Source: Cryptomeria japonica (lineage: Eukaryota; Streptophyta; Pinopsida; Cupressales; Cupressaceae). Taken from it: a stretch of DNA of 64,000 bases. The notes under the pieces were generated by a model, which did not search any database, was not told where the DNA came from, and saw only the letters and a program-made list of their open reading frames with translations. The position numbers and the translations under genes are program-made. The stretch is taken from contig NC_081407.1 in assembly GCF_030272615.1 (NCBI RefSeq), forward strand, positions 153,159,048-153,223,047, written 5' to 3'. Of this stretch, positions 1-9,592 are shown piece by piece. How positions within the stretch are numbered: position 1 is the first letter of the stretch; each line of letters begins with the position of its first letter.

Positions 1-296
1 ATTTTACATGTGTCTTAATGGGATCCCCTTAAGCTTTGGTCAAGTAATTCTATTTAATTTGATCTTAATTACTTAATTTCATATATAGTTAATAGGACCT
101 ATTATGCTATTTAATATATGGCATTTAATAATATATATAGTTAATAGATCCTAGTATACATTAAAACAGGTATGATCATAATAGTATGTTTTAAGAGGGG
201 TATAGTCGTAATTAGTTAATTAGTTAATTTCATGTACTTAGAATAGGAATTTTAAATTTAACATCTACAAATTTTGTAATTAATCATTTAAGGCAT
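1..296. other. AT-rich spacer, no gene seen
   Basis: No coding frame or RNA gene is recognisable. The only structure is a short direct repeat of an ATATATAGTTAATAG-like motif near 85 and 135. Confidence 0.5.
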
Positions 297-299
297 CTG

Positions 300-1435
300 A
301 CTTAAGGGGATGGATGTATGTACACAATATATGAGATCTTATGTGGTCAAGTTGGGACATAAGGGGTACATGTTGTGTACATAAATGTTAAAAAGGTGGC
401 ATGTGTGTGACGGGCCTTTAGGACCACATTGTGTTGTAAGGGGTCATGCATGTGTTCTAACACATGTGTGACCCCTTAGGACCACATATGAGCCCTTTTA
501 ACATCCTATACTTAGTGTATACAATATACCCCAACTACTAGGATGGTAAAAGGGGTCATATGTGGTCCTAAGGGGTCACACATGTGTTCTAACACATGCG
601 TGACCCCTTAGGACCAGATTATGACCCATTAGAACACAATGTGGTCCTAGTAAAGGCTCATCACACACATCCACGCATTCTAACTCATGGTATAATATAG
701 ACATGGCTCAAACTAAATTATAGGACAAATGTGGCTTAAAAGGGGAATGAATTTGAAAATAGAAGATGGCTTAAGGGGATACACGCATGTATTCTACAAT
801 GTACATGTGTGACCCCTTAGGGTGAACAGTGTTATCCTATGAGGTTATATTACACATATACATGGTCATAGAAGGGGTTGAAAGCATGAGTTAGTTCATG
901 CGTGCATGTGTGACAGGCCTTTCTAGGACCACATTGTGTTCTAAGGGACCATCATATATGTAATCCTAAGGGATCGAACATGCATGTGTTAGAACACATG
1001 TGTGACCCATTAGGACCACATATGAGCGGGCTAAATTAACATCCTAGTAGCTGGGTATAATTGTATACCCCAACTAAGTTAGGATGTTAATATGGCTCAT
1101 ATGTGGTCCTAATGGGTCATGCATGTGTTCTAACACATGTGTGATCCCTTAGGATCACATATATGACTCCTTAGAACACAATGTGGCCGTAAAGGCCCAT
1201 CACACATGCGTTCAACCCCTTAGGACCATGTACATGTACGACTCCATGGGGTCGTGCATAGTGTCCTAAGGGGTCATGTATGTGGTCCTAAGGGGTCTCA
1301 CACATGTACATTAGAATGTGCATGCATGACCCCGTAGGACCACATACATGACCCCTTTGGACAATATGGCTGATCCTATGGGGTCATATGTGGTTGTAAG
1401 GGGTTAGACGTGATTTGATCCTATGCGGTCATAGG
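300..1435. repeat. Cluster of long imperfect palindromes (foldback-like)
   Basis: The motif GACCCCTTAGGACCACAT and its reverse complement occur many times on both strands. Two large inverted repeats stand out: about 397-675, with its centre near 520-530, and about 905-1215, with its centre near 1055. Each has arms of roughly 110-140 bp, and the two palindromes resemble each other, including a central part with ACATCCTA and TATACCCCAACTA. A third, shorter set of the same words fills 1200-1400. No coding frame is present. It looks like a foldback or MITE-type repeat, or a palindromic satellite. No flanking target duplication was identified, so the class is uncertain. Confidence 0.75.
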
Positions 1436-1836
1436 GGTATGTTGTATATAATTTACATGTTTTAAATAGTTTCATTTTTGTTGTAATTTTTTGGTTTCGG
1501 TTTTCATTTTCATTTTTGTTTTGATCTTGTAAATTAAATGTTTTGGTTTTGATTTTTTTTGGGGTTTTGGTTTCGTTTCAAGGTTTTCAACATTTTTATT
1601 AAATTTATTCGTTTAAAAAAAATCCTAATCTAATCAATTCATAAAAAAAATTCAAACTAAATTTAACTAATTTTTAAACTAAAAACATACTTTTCTAATG
1701 AAAAAAATAATTATTAAGCTAAAAATTTTTTTTTTCTAACAAAAAAAATAAATTTAAAACTAAAAATCATTAACAAAAAAAAAAAAATTAAACTAAAAAT
1801 CTAATTTTTTAACTAAAAAATTAATCTAAATATGAA
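1436..1836. other. Low-complexity T-rich then A-rich tract
   Basis: A run of TTTTGGTTT-type sequence changes to A-rich sequence with AACTAAAAAT words. No gene or regulatory signal can be supported. Confidence 0.6.
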
Positions 1837-1982
1837 TTATTGAATAAAAATGGGTGTTGGGCATACTTGGAAGACTTGAAGGTGGGTTGCTGGCAATTTT
1901 TGGGAGGGCTCCACTCCTTCAATCGGGATCCTGTATGGCAAAAATGAACCCCATTTCGTTTTAAAAAAAAAATTATATATTC

Positions 1983-2200
1983 GAAACGGGATCTCGTGGT
2001 GAAATGAAACGGGATCCCATTTCATTTCAACATGGGATCCCGTTTCATTTTCAACACGGGATCCCATTTCATTTCAACATGGGATCCCGTTTCATTTTCA
2101 ACACGGGATCCCGTTTGGAGTTCTAGGCTCGGGATGCCAGGGCCCATGGGATCCCGTTTGGTTTTAGGCTCGGGATGCCGAGAGTAAATGGGATCCCGAT
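1983..2200. repeat. Tandem repeat built on GGGATCCC
   Basis: GGGATCCC, a self-complementary octamer containing a BamHI site, starts at 2011, 2034, 2058, 2081 and 2105. The spacing therefore alternates 23/24 bp, with TTTCATTTCAACA-type sequence between copies. Two more copies follow at about 2148 and 2190 with a longer 42-43 bp period and a shared GGCTCGGGATGCC segment. A minus-strand open frame across it only reflects the repeat. Confidence 0.85.
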
Positions 2201-3580
2201 TCGTCTCCTATTCTTTCCGCTTGATTTCCACTTTTTAACTAAGTCCAAAACTTCCACATTAAGTGGACACAACTTCTTGCACTTACCCCTTAACTAAAAA
2301 ATATTTTTAATATTATAATAATATTTTTATTATTATTCTAGATATATTTTTTTTATTAATAACCTTATTTTATTATCAAATTTTTATATTGTTATTATAT
2401 GGTTATCTCTAATTGATAACCAATGAAATCATTGTATCCAAGGAAATCTACCAAAAGAGAAGACTACAATACCTTATCGGGAGCGGTAGCTTTAAGGTAG
2501 CATACATGTATCCAAAAGACAAGCACGTTTCTACTATGATATGCCGACAAGAAAGGCCAAACTCAAGGAAAATAGAGAACATGATAAAAAGAACACAAAG
2601 GGTCCACTAACTTTGGGGTCGGTATGTGCATATGATAGCTCATGTATATCAAGTATAATTGTATTGATTTGACATCATACCCCAAAGGTAGTGAAGCTGC
2701 AAGCACAATGGAAGAAGATCACATAAGATAACAAACAAATGTCTTTTTGGGTCAACATGGAAGAGACCAAAAAATAGATCTCAATGCCTTGCATCATCCC
2801 CAAGTACACAACACAATCACACATTTACGAACAATAGCACATGTATGACAACATATAAAAGAATTGAGATACAAATAGAGGAATGCCAGAATGGGTCGGT
2901 CCCTCTATCACCTTGCACTAATGGAGCAAAAAGGGTCATCCAAAAAGATCCTAACACAAAGACATATCAAGCAACACATCATGGGGGAATCACATTAAAA
3001 ACAAGAAAACTCACAAAAGAGAATCCATGACACAAATAAAGCTAGTCAAGAAAATCATCCGCTCCCAATCTTTTTTAACATTATTTAGGGATGGTGGACA
3101 AGAGGCAAGAGGAGTAACATTGATCACATTAGATGGAGCTATTGCGAGTTCCAAACAAGGACCATGCTCTAATGATGGATCACTTTGTTTGTCACTAGGA
3201 GCTATGGTTAATGCTTTGGAAAATCTTGAAGATAAGTCATGAATGCCTCAATAACCTCATACATATCATTAGAATCATTAGAATCAATATTGTTACCATC
3301 ATGAACATTATCAACCATATCATCATCTAAATTAATCACAATAGGATCTTTAATGCAAAAATAACAATTATCATGCTTCAAAAATTTAATTTTCTTAAGA
3401 TTTTCTTCATCCTTTGGACTATTCATGGTTTAGTCAAATGGGATCAAAGAATTAGTAGGTGTTTTAGGGAAGGAATTGGTTTGGGAAGCAATCTCAAGGG
3501 CCATAGCATGGCGTCTTTAGCGTCAGTCTTAAGCAATGTGGTTTCTATTGATTCAACTTGGAATTTGAGAAGAATTGAAA
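2201..3580. other. Spacer / 3' portion of the split Gypsy element, no domain recognised
   Basis: This stretch lies downstream, in minus-strand sense, of the Gypsy protease remnant and probably belongs to that element. I could not find reverse transcriptase, RNase H or integrase motifs in any frame, nor a clear LTR end. Short frames here are not convincing genes. Either the element was non-autonomous or its pol part has been lost. Confidence 0.4.
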
Positions 3581-4242
3581 TCAATCAACATTGAGAGATA
3601 GAAGGAACATCACTTGAGAGATAGAGGATGTTGGATGTTTGTATGATGTAGGAAGTGGAATTAAAGCATAAATAGGAGGAATGGAAGGTGTCGGGAGGAT
3701 TCTAGGTGTTAGATGAGGAGGTGGGACATCCTTAGGTTTTCTCAACTTGGGATTCATTTCATGTTTACATTTTTGGAAAGATAAGAAGAAAATGCCTTGA
3801 TGAGGTTGTAATAGTTGAGGTTTTTGAGGCCAAAGAAAGTCAAGGGAAAAATTTTCATGAGTCGCTGAAGGCTTATAGATGCTATCCTTGATCATGATAA
3901 TTTATCCATTATGATGGAACTTCAAACAATTATCGATAGGAGAAGAAATAACTTTCATGGAAATAAGCCAAGGATGTCCAAGTCTTACTCGAAATTCGTT
4001 GGAGAGTGATATAATAGAAAAGGTAACATGTAAGCACTTCTTACCAACTTCAACGAGAAGAGTAATAGTACCATGAGTAGGGTAAGAAAAACTATCATAA
4101 GTCTTAATCATCACATCAGATTTGTTATAAGTTTCTTGATGAAATTATCTTGAAAAGAGATATTATTCAGTTATCACATTCACCATACACATGGGGTCAA
4201 TAAGAAATCCTAGTGAGAACTTACCGTTAATCTTCACTTAAA
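3581..4242 (-). pseudogene. Ty3/Gypsy protease region, decayed (left half of split element)
   Basis: Read on the minus strand, about 4230-3902 matches the retropepsin region of plant Ty3/Gypsy polyproteins. An active-site-like segment (FLIDP..MVNVI) in which the D-[ST]-G triad is not preserved is followed by YDSF..P.HGTITL..EVG and RLGHPWL..M, the usual end of this domain (LLGRPWLH.M.A). A proline-rich linker follows to about 3581. Stops interrupt the frame. The gag part of the same element lies beyond the Copia insertion at 22763-24640, and the reading frame continues across the two halves if one copy of the 5-bp duplication is removed, apart from a stop at the junction. The aspartic protease would have cut the polyprotein in virus-like particles; this copy cannot be active. 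Confidence 0.7.
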
Positions 4243-4247
4243 TGTAT
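4243..4247. repeat. Target-site duplication TGTAT (left copy)
   Basis: TGTAT directly precedes the left LTR (4248) and recurs directly after the right LTR at 22763-22767. This is a perfect 5-bp duplication, the usual LTR-retrotransposon integration footprint. Confidence 0.9.
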
Positions 4248-4595
4248 TGTTAGGGTTTCAAGCAGATCTGAAGCAAATATGAACTAACAATTATATGCAG
4301 ATTTAAATACAAAAGATAAAGAAATAAAATAGGACACAAATAACACAGAGATTTAACATGGTTCACCCAGAATGGGTTATGTCCACCATACACAGCCATC
4401 CAATCTTTCTTATTATCTAGCAAAAATAGTACATCAACCTCTCTATGCCTTAAGCATCCCAACCGCTTATAACATGCATTTTTAGGGCAACAGACAAAGT
4501 TGGCCTTTTTAGGGTTTTATTACAATGTTAGTTTTCATCAACAAAAAATGTGCTGAGTGTACAATACTTTGCTGATCATTCGCCACATATCAACA
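4248..4595 (-). repeat. 3' LTR of outer Copia (348 bp)
   Basis: It begins TGTTAGGG and ends ..ATCAACA on the plus strand, and matches 22343-22762 nearly throughout. It lacks the GC-rich hairpin block present in the other LTR and has about 30 bp (around GGCCTTTTTAGGG) that the other lacks. Confidence 0.9.
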
Positions 4596-4665
4596 ATCTC
4601 CTACTTGGAGACTGATCACTCTCCACACCAAAAAATCTCCCACTTGGAGACTGATACTAGATGAC
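4596..4665 (-). other. Polypurine tract of outer Copia, duplicated
   Basis: On the minus strand CAGTCTCCAAGTAGGAGAT abuts the LTR. A near copy (CAGTCTCCAAGTGGGAGAT) lies about 40 bp upstream. Position and purine content fit the plus-strand primer site. Confidence 0.65.
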
Positions 4666-4759
4666 ACCACTGTACTTGCAACATGCGTTGGATAAAACAC
4701 TGGGACTCGACTGGTATAAATTCCACGATTATCAATCAAGAAGAACAACAGAAACTGAT

Positions 4760-7355
4760 GAAGAAATCAGCTTCTCTTGTGGAACTGCCTTCGCGAACAT
4801 ATCGACAGGATTCTCACTTGTGTGAATCTTCTCAAGTCATAACTGACCCTCCTCCAAAATAGTCCGGATGAAGTGGTACCTGAGCTGAATGTGCTTTGTC
4901 CTTGAATTAAAAGCAGAGTTGTTTGCAAGATGAATGGCACTCTGGCTATCGGTATACAATGGGCGATCCTCCCGTGTTTGACCCAATTCCTCCAAAAAAT
5001 ATTGTAACCAAATCATCTTCTTGTTGTCTTCTGTAGAAGCAACATACTCAGCTTCAGTGGTTGAAAGTGCAATAACCTTTTGTAGCCTAGAAATCGAACT
5101 GACTGTAGTTCCCCCTATAGTAAAAACATACCCTGTAGTACTCCTTTGTGAATCAATATCCCCTGATAGACCAAAGTCAACAAATCCACTCAGAGCAGCA
5201 TTAGATCCTTTGAAACATAATGCCTTCGTAGTAGTTCCTTTCAGATACCAAAGAATCCATTTCACAGCATTCCAATGTTCCATACCCAGATTACTCATAA
5301 ACCTGCTCACAACTCCCACTGCATGTGCAATATCTAGCCTTGTGCAAACCATTGCATACATCAGACTGCCAACAGCTGATGAATACAGGATGTTAGACAT
5401 TTTATTTACCTCTTCCTATGCCTTTGGGCACATCTCCTTAGTCAATTTGAAATGACTAGCCAAAGGTGTACTAACTGCTTTTGCATCCTGCATGTTAAAT
5501 CTTTTCAAAACCTTCTTTATATACTCACTTTGGGACAAATTCAAGGTTCTATTTTTCCTGTCCCGTGTAGTCCTCATACCGAGAATTTGCTTAGCTGCAC
5601 CCAAATCCTTCATAGCAAATGACCTGGCTAATTTTTGTTTAAGATCATTTATGTGTTGCATGTTAGACCCAACAACAAGCATGTCATCAACATAAAGCAA
5701 TAGGATAATATAATTGCCATTATCCAATCTCTTAAAATATACACAATGATCAGAATGACATCTATGACAACCTTGTCAGTCATGAAACTATCAAATTTTA
5801 AATACCATTGTCGAGGTCCTTGCTTTAGGCCATATAAACTTTTCTTCAACTTGCACACCAAGTTCTCCTTACCTTTGACCTCATATCCTTGTGGTTGCAA
5901 CATGTAAATTTCCTCCTCCAAATCTCCATGGAGAAAAGTTGTTTTGACATCTAATTGTTCAAGATGTAAATCATCTGTAGCCACAAGACTAAGTACAGTT
6001 CTAATTGAAGTCATTTTTACAACTGGAGAAAATATTTCATCATAATCTATACCCTTTTTCTATGCAAAACCTTTAACCACAAGTCTGGCCTTATATCTTT
6101 TCTGACCTCCTTCCTCCTCCTTCAGCCGATAAACCCATTTGTTAGGCAAGGCTCTTTTTTCTACAGGTAAAGGGAATAAGTCCCGAGTCTTATTTTCCAT
6201 CAAGGAGTCCATCTCCTCTTTCATGCCTAGCTCCCACTGTTGTTTGGCATCCACCTGCATTGCTTTTTCATATTCTTCTTGTTCACCAGAATCAGTTAAT
6301 AATATAGAATACAAAGAAGGAGAAAATCTTTCAGGGGGTCTACTTGACCTCGTATAATGTCTAACACTTGCAGGAGTTTGTGGGACAATCTAGCATTGCT
6401 GAGCATCAGGTACCTATGGCATTTCATTTTTCAGGAATCTCATCCAACACCACATATTCTTGTTTGTCCTGTTCATGCTTCTTTTCTTGCATCTGTTATT
6501 TATACATAACCTTCTCATTGAATATAACATCTCTACTTCTAATTTTTTTCTTATTTTCAAAATCCCATAACCGATAGCCATATTCATCTATCCCATATCC
6601 AATGAAGGCATATTTATGAGATTTAGCATCAAGCTTGGTTCTATTTTCATTATCAACATGGACAAAAGCTTCACAACCAAAAGTTTTCAAAAAAGAATAA
6701 TTTACCTTTTTACCAGTCCATGCCTCCTCTAGAATACCACCATCCAAAGGGGTTGAAGGTCCTCTATTTATCAAATAGACAACAGTATGTACAACATCTA
6801 CCCAAAAATGTAAGGGCAATTCAACATGCAATCTCATGCTCCTCGCGCGTTCCATGATAGTCCTATTCATTCTCTCCGTCACACCATTTTCCTCTGGAGT
6901 TCCTGGAACTGTCTTCTGCTTTCAAATCCCATTTAAGGAGCAGTAATATTCAAATGCTTTTCTGCAATACTCACCTCCATTATCCGATCTAAGACACTTC
7001 AACTTTTTTCTTGTCTCATTCTCAACCAAAGCTTTCCATTTCTTAAAAGTTTCAAAAACATCTGATTTTTGTTTTAGGAAATATACCCATGTTTTTCTGG
7101 TTGAGTCATCAATAAAAATAACATAATAATAAGAGCCACCAAGAGATGATACCTGAGTCGGTCCCCATACATCTGAATGTACAAGATCTAACTTCTCACT
7201 CTTCTTCTCTTTCCCAACCTTGAGAAATCTGACTCTTTTATGTTTACCATAAACACAGTTTTCACAGAACTCTAAATCAATCTTCTTTAGTCTTGGTAAT
7301 AGATTTTTGGAGTGAAGGGTTTTCATCCCTTTCCCACTCATGTACCCAAGCCTAT
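4760..7355 (-). pseudogene. Outer Copia pol: integrase, reverse transcriptase, RNase H
   Basis: Minus-strand frames carry, in order, the GAG-pre-integrase end with CENCVYGKHKRV (about 7260), the integrase core with IFIDDSTRKTW and RSDNGGEY (about 7100-6970), the integrase C-terminal part with FGCEAFVHV (about 6680), and reverse transcriptase with NKWVYRLK (about 6140), LDVKTTFLHGDLEEE (about 5950), SLYGLKQGPRQWY and the catalytic YVDDMLVVG (about 5690). RNase H with TTEAEYVA and DSQSAIHLANN (about 5040-4900) ends near 4760. Breaks: a frameshift near 6890-6920, a TAG at 6057-6059 where Gln is expected, another frameshift near 5730-5770, and a stop before the RNase H part near 5415. The catalytic residues of RT are still present but the polyprotein cannot be made intact. 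The 5' end stops at the nested Copia, inside the HH..LGYMS stretch of the pre-integrase domain. Confidence 0.92.
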
Positions 7356-7360
7356 GGTGT
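7356..7360. repeat. Target-site duplication of inner Copia, left copy (GGTGT)
   Basis: GGTGT precedes the left LTR; GGTGC (20997-21001) follows the right LTR. Four of five bases agree, consistent with one later C/T change. Confidence 0.75.
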
Positions 7361-8837
7361 TGTTGGCATTATGTGAATCGGTATGAGGACATGATGACAT
7401 TATATGTTGTCATTGATGTCAATATGCTGAAGAAGAGAGAACCAGTATGTTACCAAGAACCAGTATATGTGAGAATTGGTATATGTGAGAACCAATATAA
7501 CATTGTGAAACGGTGTGTTTGTTCAAGGTGAACCGACATGTGGATATGGGAACGATACATGGAAGCTTTGTATGACTACCGGTTGGTAGTCTCAACTTCA
7601 GGGTTTCCGATTGAAGTGCTTCAAGCCTGTCTGACTCAACTGGTGACTTTATGTGATGAGTTAGCATTGTAACAAAGAACAGATCATGTTGCCATGTCAG
7701 CCTTGTGCACGTGAAGGATCTTGCATGAAGGAGATTGTTCCTATCTACTTCGGGAATGTGTGAAGTCTATAAATGGTGAAAATGCGTGATGGGTTATCAG
7801 TCGCCATGAAAGCGGTGGAAAATGAATGATGGAGAACATCTTGAGATTGATTCAAGACTATTACATTTAATGCAATGTGCTCAACGGTTAGGATTGCACC
7901 GTTTGAATTTCTTAACCTAACAGGTTTAGGGTTTAGGGTTTATGCTACCAACCTATCTATTTCCTATAAGGTCTTTCTGAGGTTGTTGGCAAAAGTTGTG
8001 TGTGTGTATTCAATTGAAGAGATACATGATTCTTTCTAGACTAGAGGAGAGAAGTGATACTTGTAGAGTGTAAGTGCAGAAGGTGAAGAGGAGCTAAAGC
8101 GGATCTGCATTGGCATTGAGTGCTGTTACCAGATCACTGTAATACCTGTTGATCTCTAACCACTTCAACAGTTGGGAAATCCCTTAACAGGGTAGCTTTA
8201 ACTGGCTTACTGTAAATCCTTTGACAGGGTGACTCAAAACCATTGAGTTCTTGAAATCCTCTAACAAGGTAACCTTTAATAGGGTTTAACCCTTAACTGG
8301 GTATTCTAGCCATCCCTTAACCGGGTGATCCCTAACAGGATCGGTTCCTAATAGAACCTATTGTATCAGTCTTTAACCGGACAAGGCTCCTAACAGAGTG
8401 GATTTCTAAAGAGTTCAAAAATAGCTTGTGGGTATTCATCCCCATGGTTGTTTTTCCTAGTTGGGTTTCCACCAGAAAAATCTGTGTCATGTGTGGTGTT
8501 ATTCATGTGATGGTTTAAGTGATTTGTGTCTGAAGGTAAATCATATTGATCTAGCTATTTATATATCTTTGATGATAGATTACCTATTCATGCGCTAGGG
8601 TGAAATGGAAATGAAGTATTAGATTGTATGAAAAGATAAGTGTCAACCAGTTTATGCTTGTCTTAGTTATTCTGGGTTTTGCTGGTTGTACTCTGTTTAA
8701 GACCGGTGTTATTGTTTGTCTTCCAAAGCACAATGTCTATTGACAAACCAGTTTTAGGAATGTGTTTTTGCCTGTACTGATTCACCCCTCCCCTCTCAGT
8801 ATCGGTTTGGTACTATCCATTCATCATTGAGTTATCA
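7361..8837 (+). repeat. 5' LTR of inner Copia (1477 bp)
   Basis: It contains two and a half plant telomere-type TTTAGGG units (7923-7941) and, at about 8170-8410, a degenerate 20-25-bp repeat of the type CCCTTAACAGGGTA. The final part TTCACCCCTCCCCTCTCAGT and the TCA end just before the primer site are typical of plant Copia LTRs. The same arrangement recurs at 19506-20996. Confidence 0.9.
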
Positions 8838-8839
8838 AT

Positions 8840-8851
8840 TGGTATCAGAGC
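8840..8851 (+). other. Primer binding site (initiator tRNA-Met)
   Basis: TGGTATCAGAGC two bases after the LTR end is the standard plant Copia primer site. Confidence 0.93.
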
Positions 8852-8908
8852 GTCCTTTAGGTCCTCCGTGTTATAAGCTTAATTGCCCGAGGAAAAGATC
8901 CCAGTCTA

Positions 8909-9592
8909 ATGATGAAGAGGGAAGGTCCAAAGTTAAACAGAGATAATTTCAATATATGGAAAGACATAATGAAGATATACATCAGAAGCATGGGTGCTCA
9001 ACACTGGAGCTATGTTGAGAATGCTTATGTTGCTCCTACCGGTACTCTCACCGATGACCAAAAGAGAGAGATGCAGGAGAATGGGCAAGTCATGGAAGCC
9101 CTAATTAGTAGTTTATCTGACATTGAGTTTATTGATGTCCAAGATAAAGTAAATCCCAAAGAAGTATGGGATACTCTTGAAAATATCTATGGCGGTGATG
9201 AGCATGTAAAACAAGCTAAGGAAGAAAGCCTTAGAGGGAAGTTTGAAGACATGCGGATGGTTGAAGGTGAGACCATTCAACAATATGGAATAAGAATCAA
9301 AACTATTGTTGGAGATATCAAGAGTGCAAGTGGTAAAATGGAAGATTCCACTGTGGTAAGAAAAGTTCTGAGATCCTTATTACCGATCTATGCAATAAGG
9401 GTTGCTGCTATTCAGGAGTTGAGATCAATAGACAAGACTAAGGTATCCCTAGACTCCATCATTGCAAAGTTGACAGCCTATGAGCTAAATAGTTTTGATG
9501 GCAGTGTTCAAAAGACAAAATCAACTTTTAAAGCTTCTGCTGTACTGTCCAGAAAAGGAAAAGAAGCAAGCGCCAGTGGTGAACCAAGATAG
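8909..9592 (+). CDS. Copia gag (inner element), N-terminal part
   Basis: A 227-codon frame opens with MMKREGPKLNRDNFNIWK, the usual start of the Copia capsid domain (UBN2/DUF4219 type), starts 58 bp after the primer site and keeps the LxxLLPxY-like segment (VLRSLLPIYAIRV) near residue 155. Gag packages the element RNA in cytoplasmic virus-like particles. The frame ends at a TAG (9590-9592) before the zinc knuckle, which continues in the same general region at about 9690-9735 with a nonsense codon where the Gly of CX2CX4HX4C is expected. The intact ATG and length suggest gag once formed a single frame with pol. It is treated as a surviving fragment, not a working gene. Confidence 0.85.
   Translation: MMKREGPKLNRDNFNIWKDIMKIYIRSMGAQHWSYVENAYVAPTGTLTDDQKREMQENGQVMEALISSLSDIEFIDVQDKVNPKEVWDTLENIYGGDEHVKQAKEESLRGKFEDMRMVEGETIQQYGIRIKTIVGDIKSASGKMEDSTVVRKVLRSLLPIYAIRVAAIQELRSIDKTKVSLDSIIAKLTAYELNSFDGSVQKTKSTFKASAVLSRKGKEASASGEPR

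Noticed and set aside
1837-2067. 76-codon minus-strand frame
   Set aside because: Lies on the GGGATCCC tandem repeat; the repeated unit explains it.
5021-5455. 144-codon plus-strand frame
   Set aside because: Complement of the Copia RNase H/RT region; no independent signal.
7923-7941. True telomere or chromosome end
   Set aside because: Only two and a half units, present at the same place in both LTRs of a Copia element.
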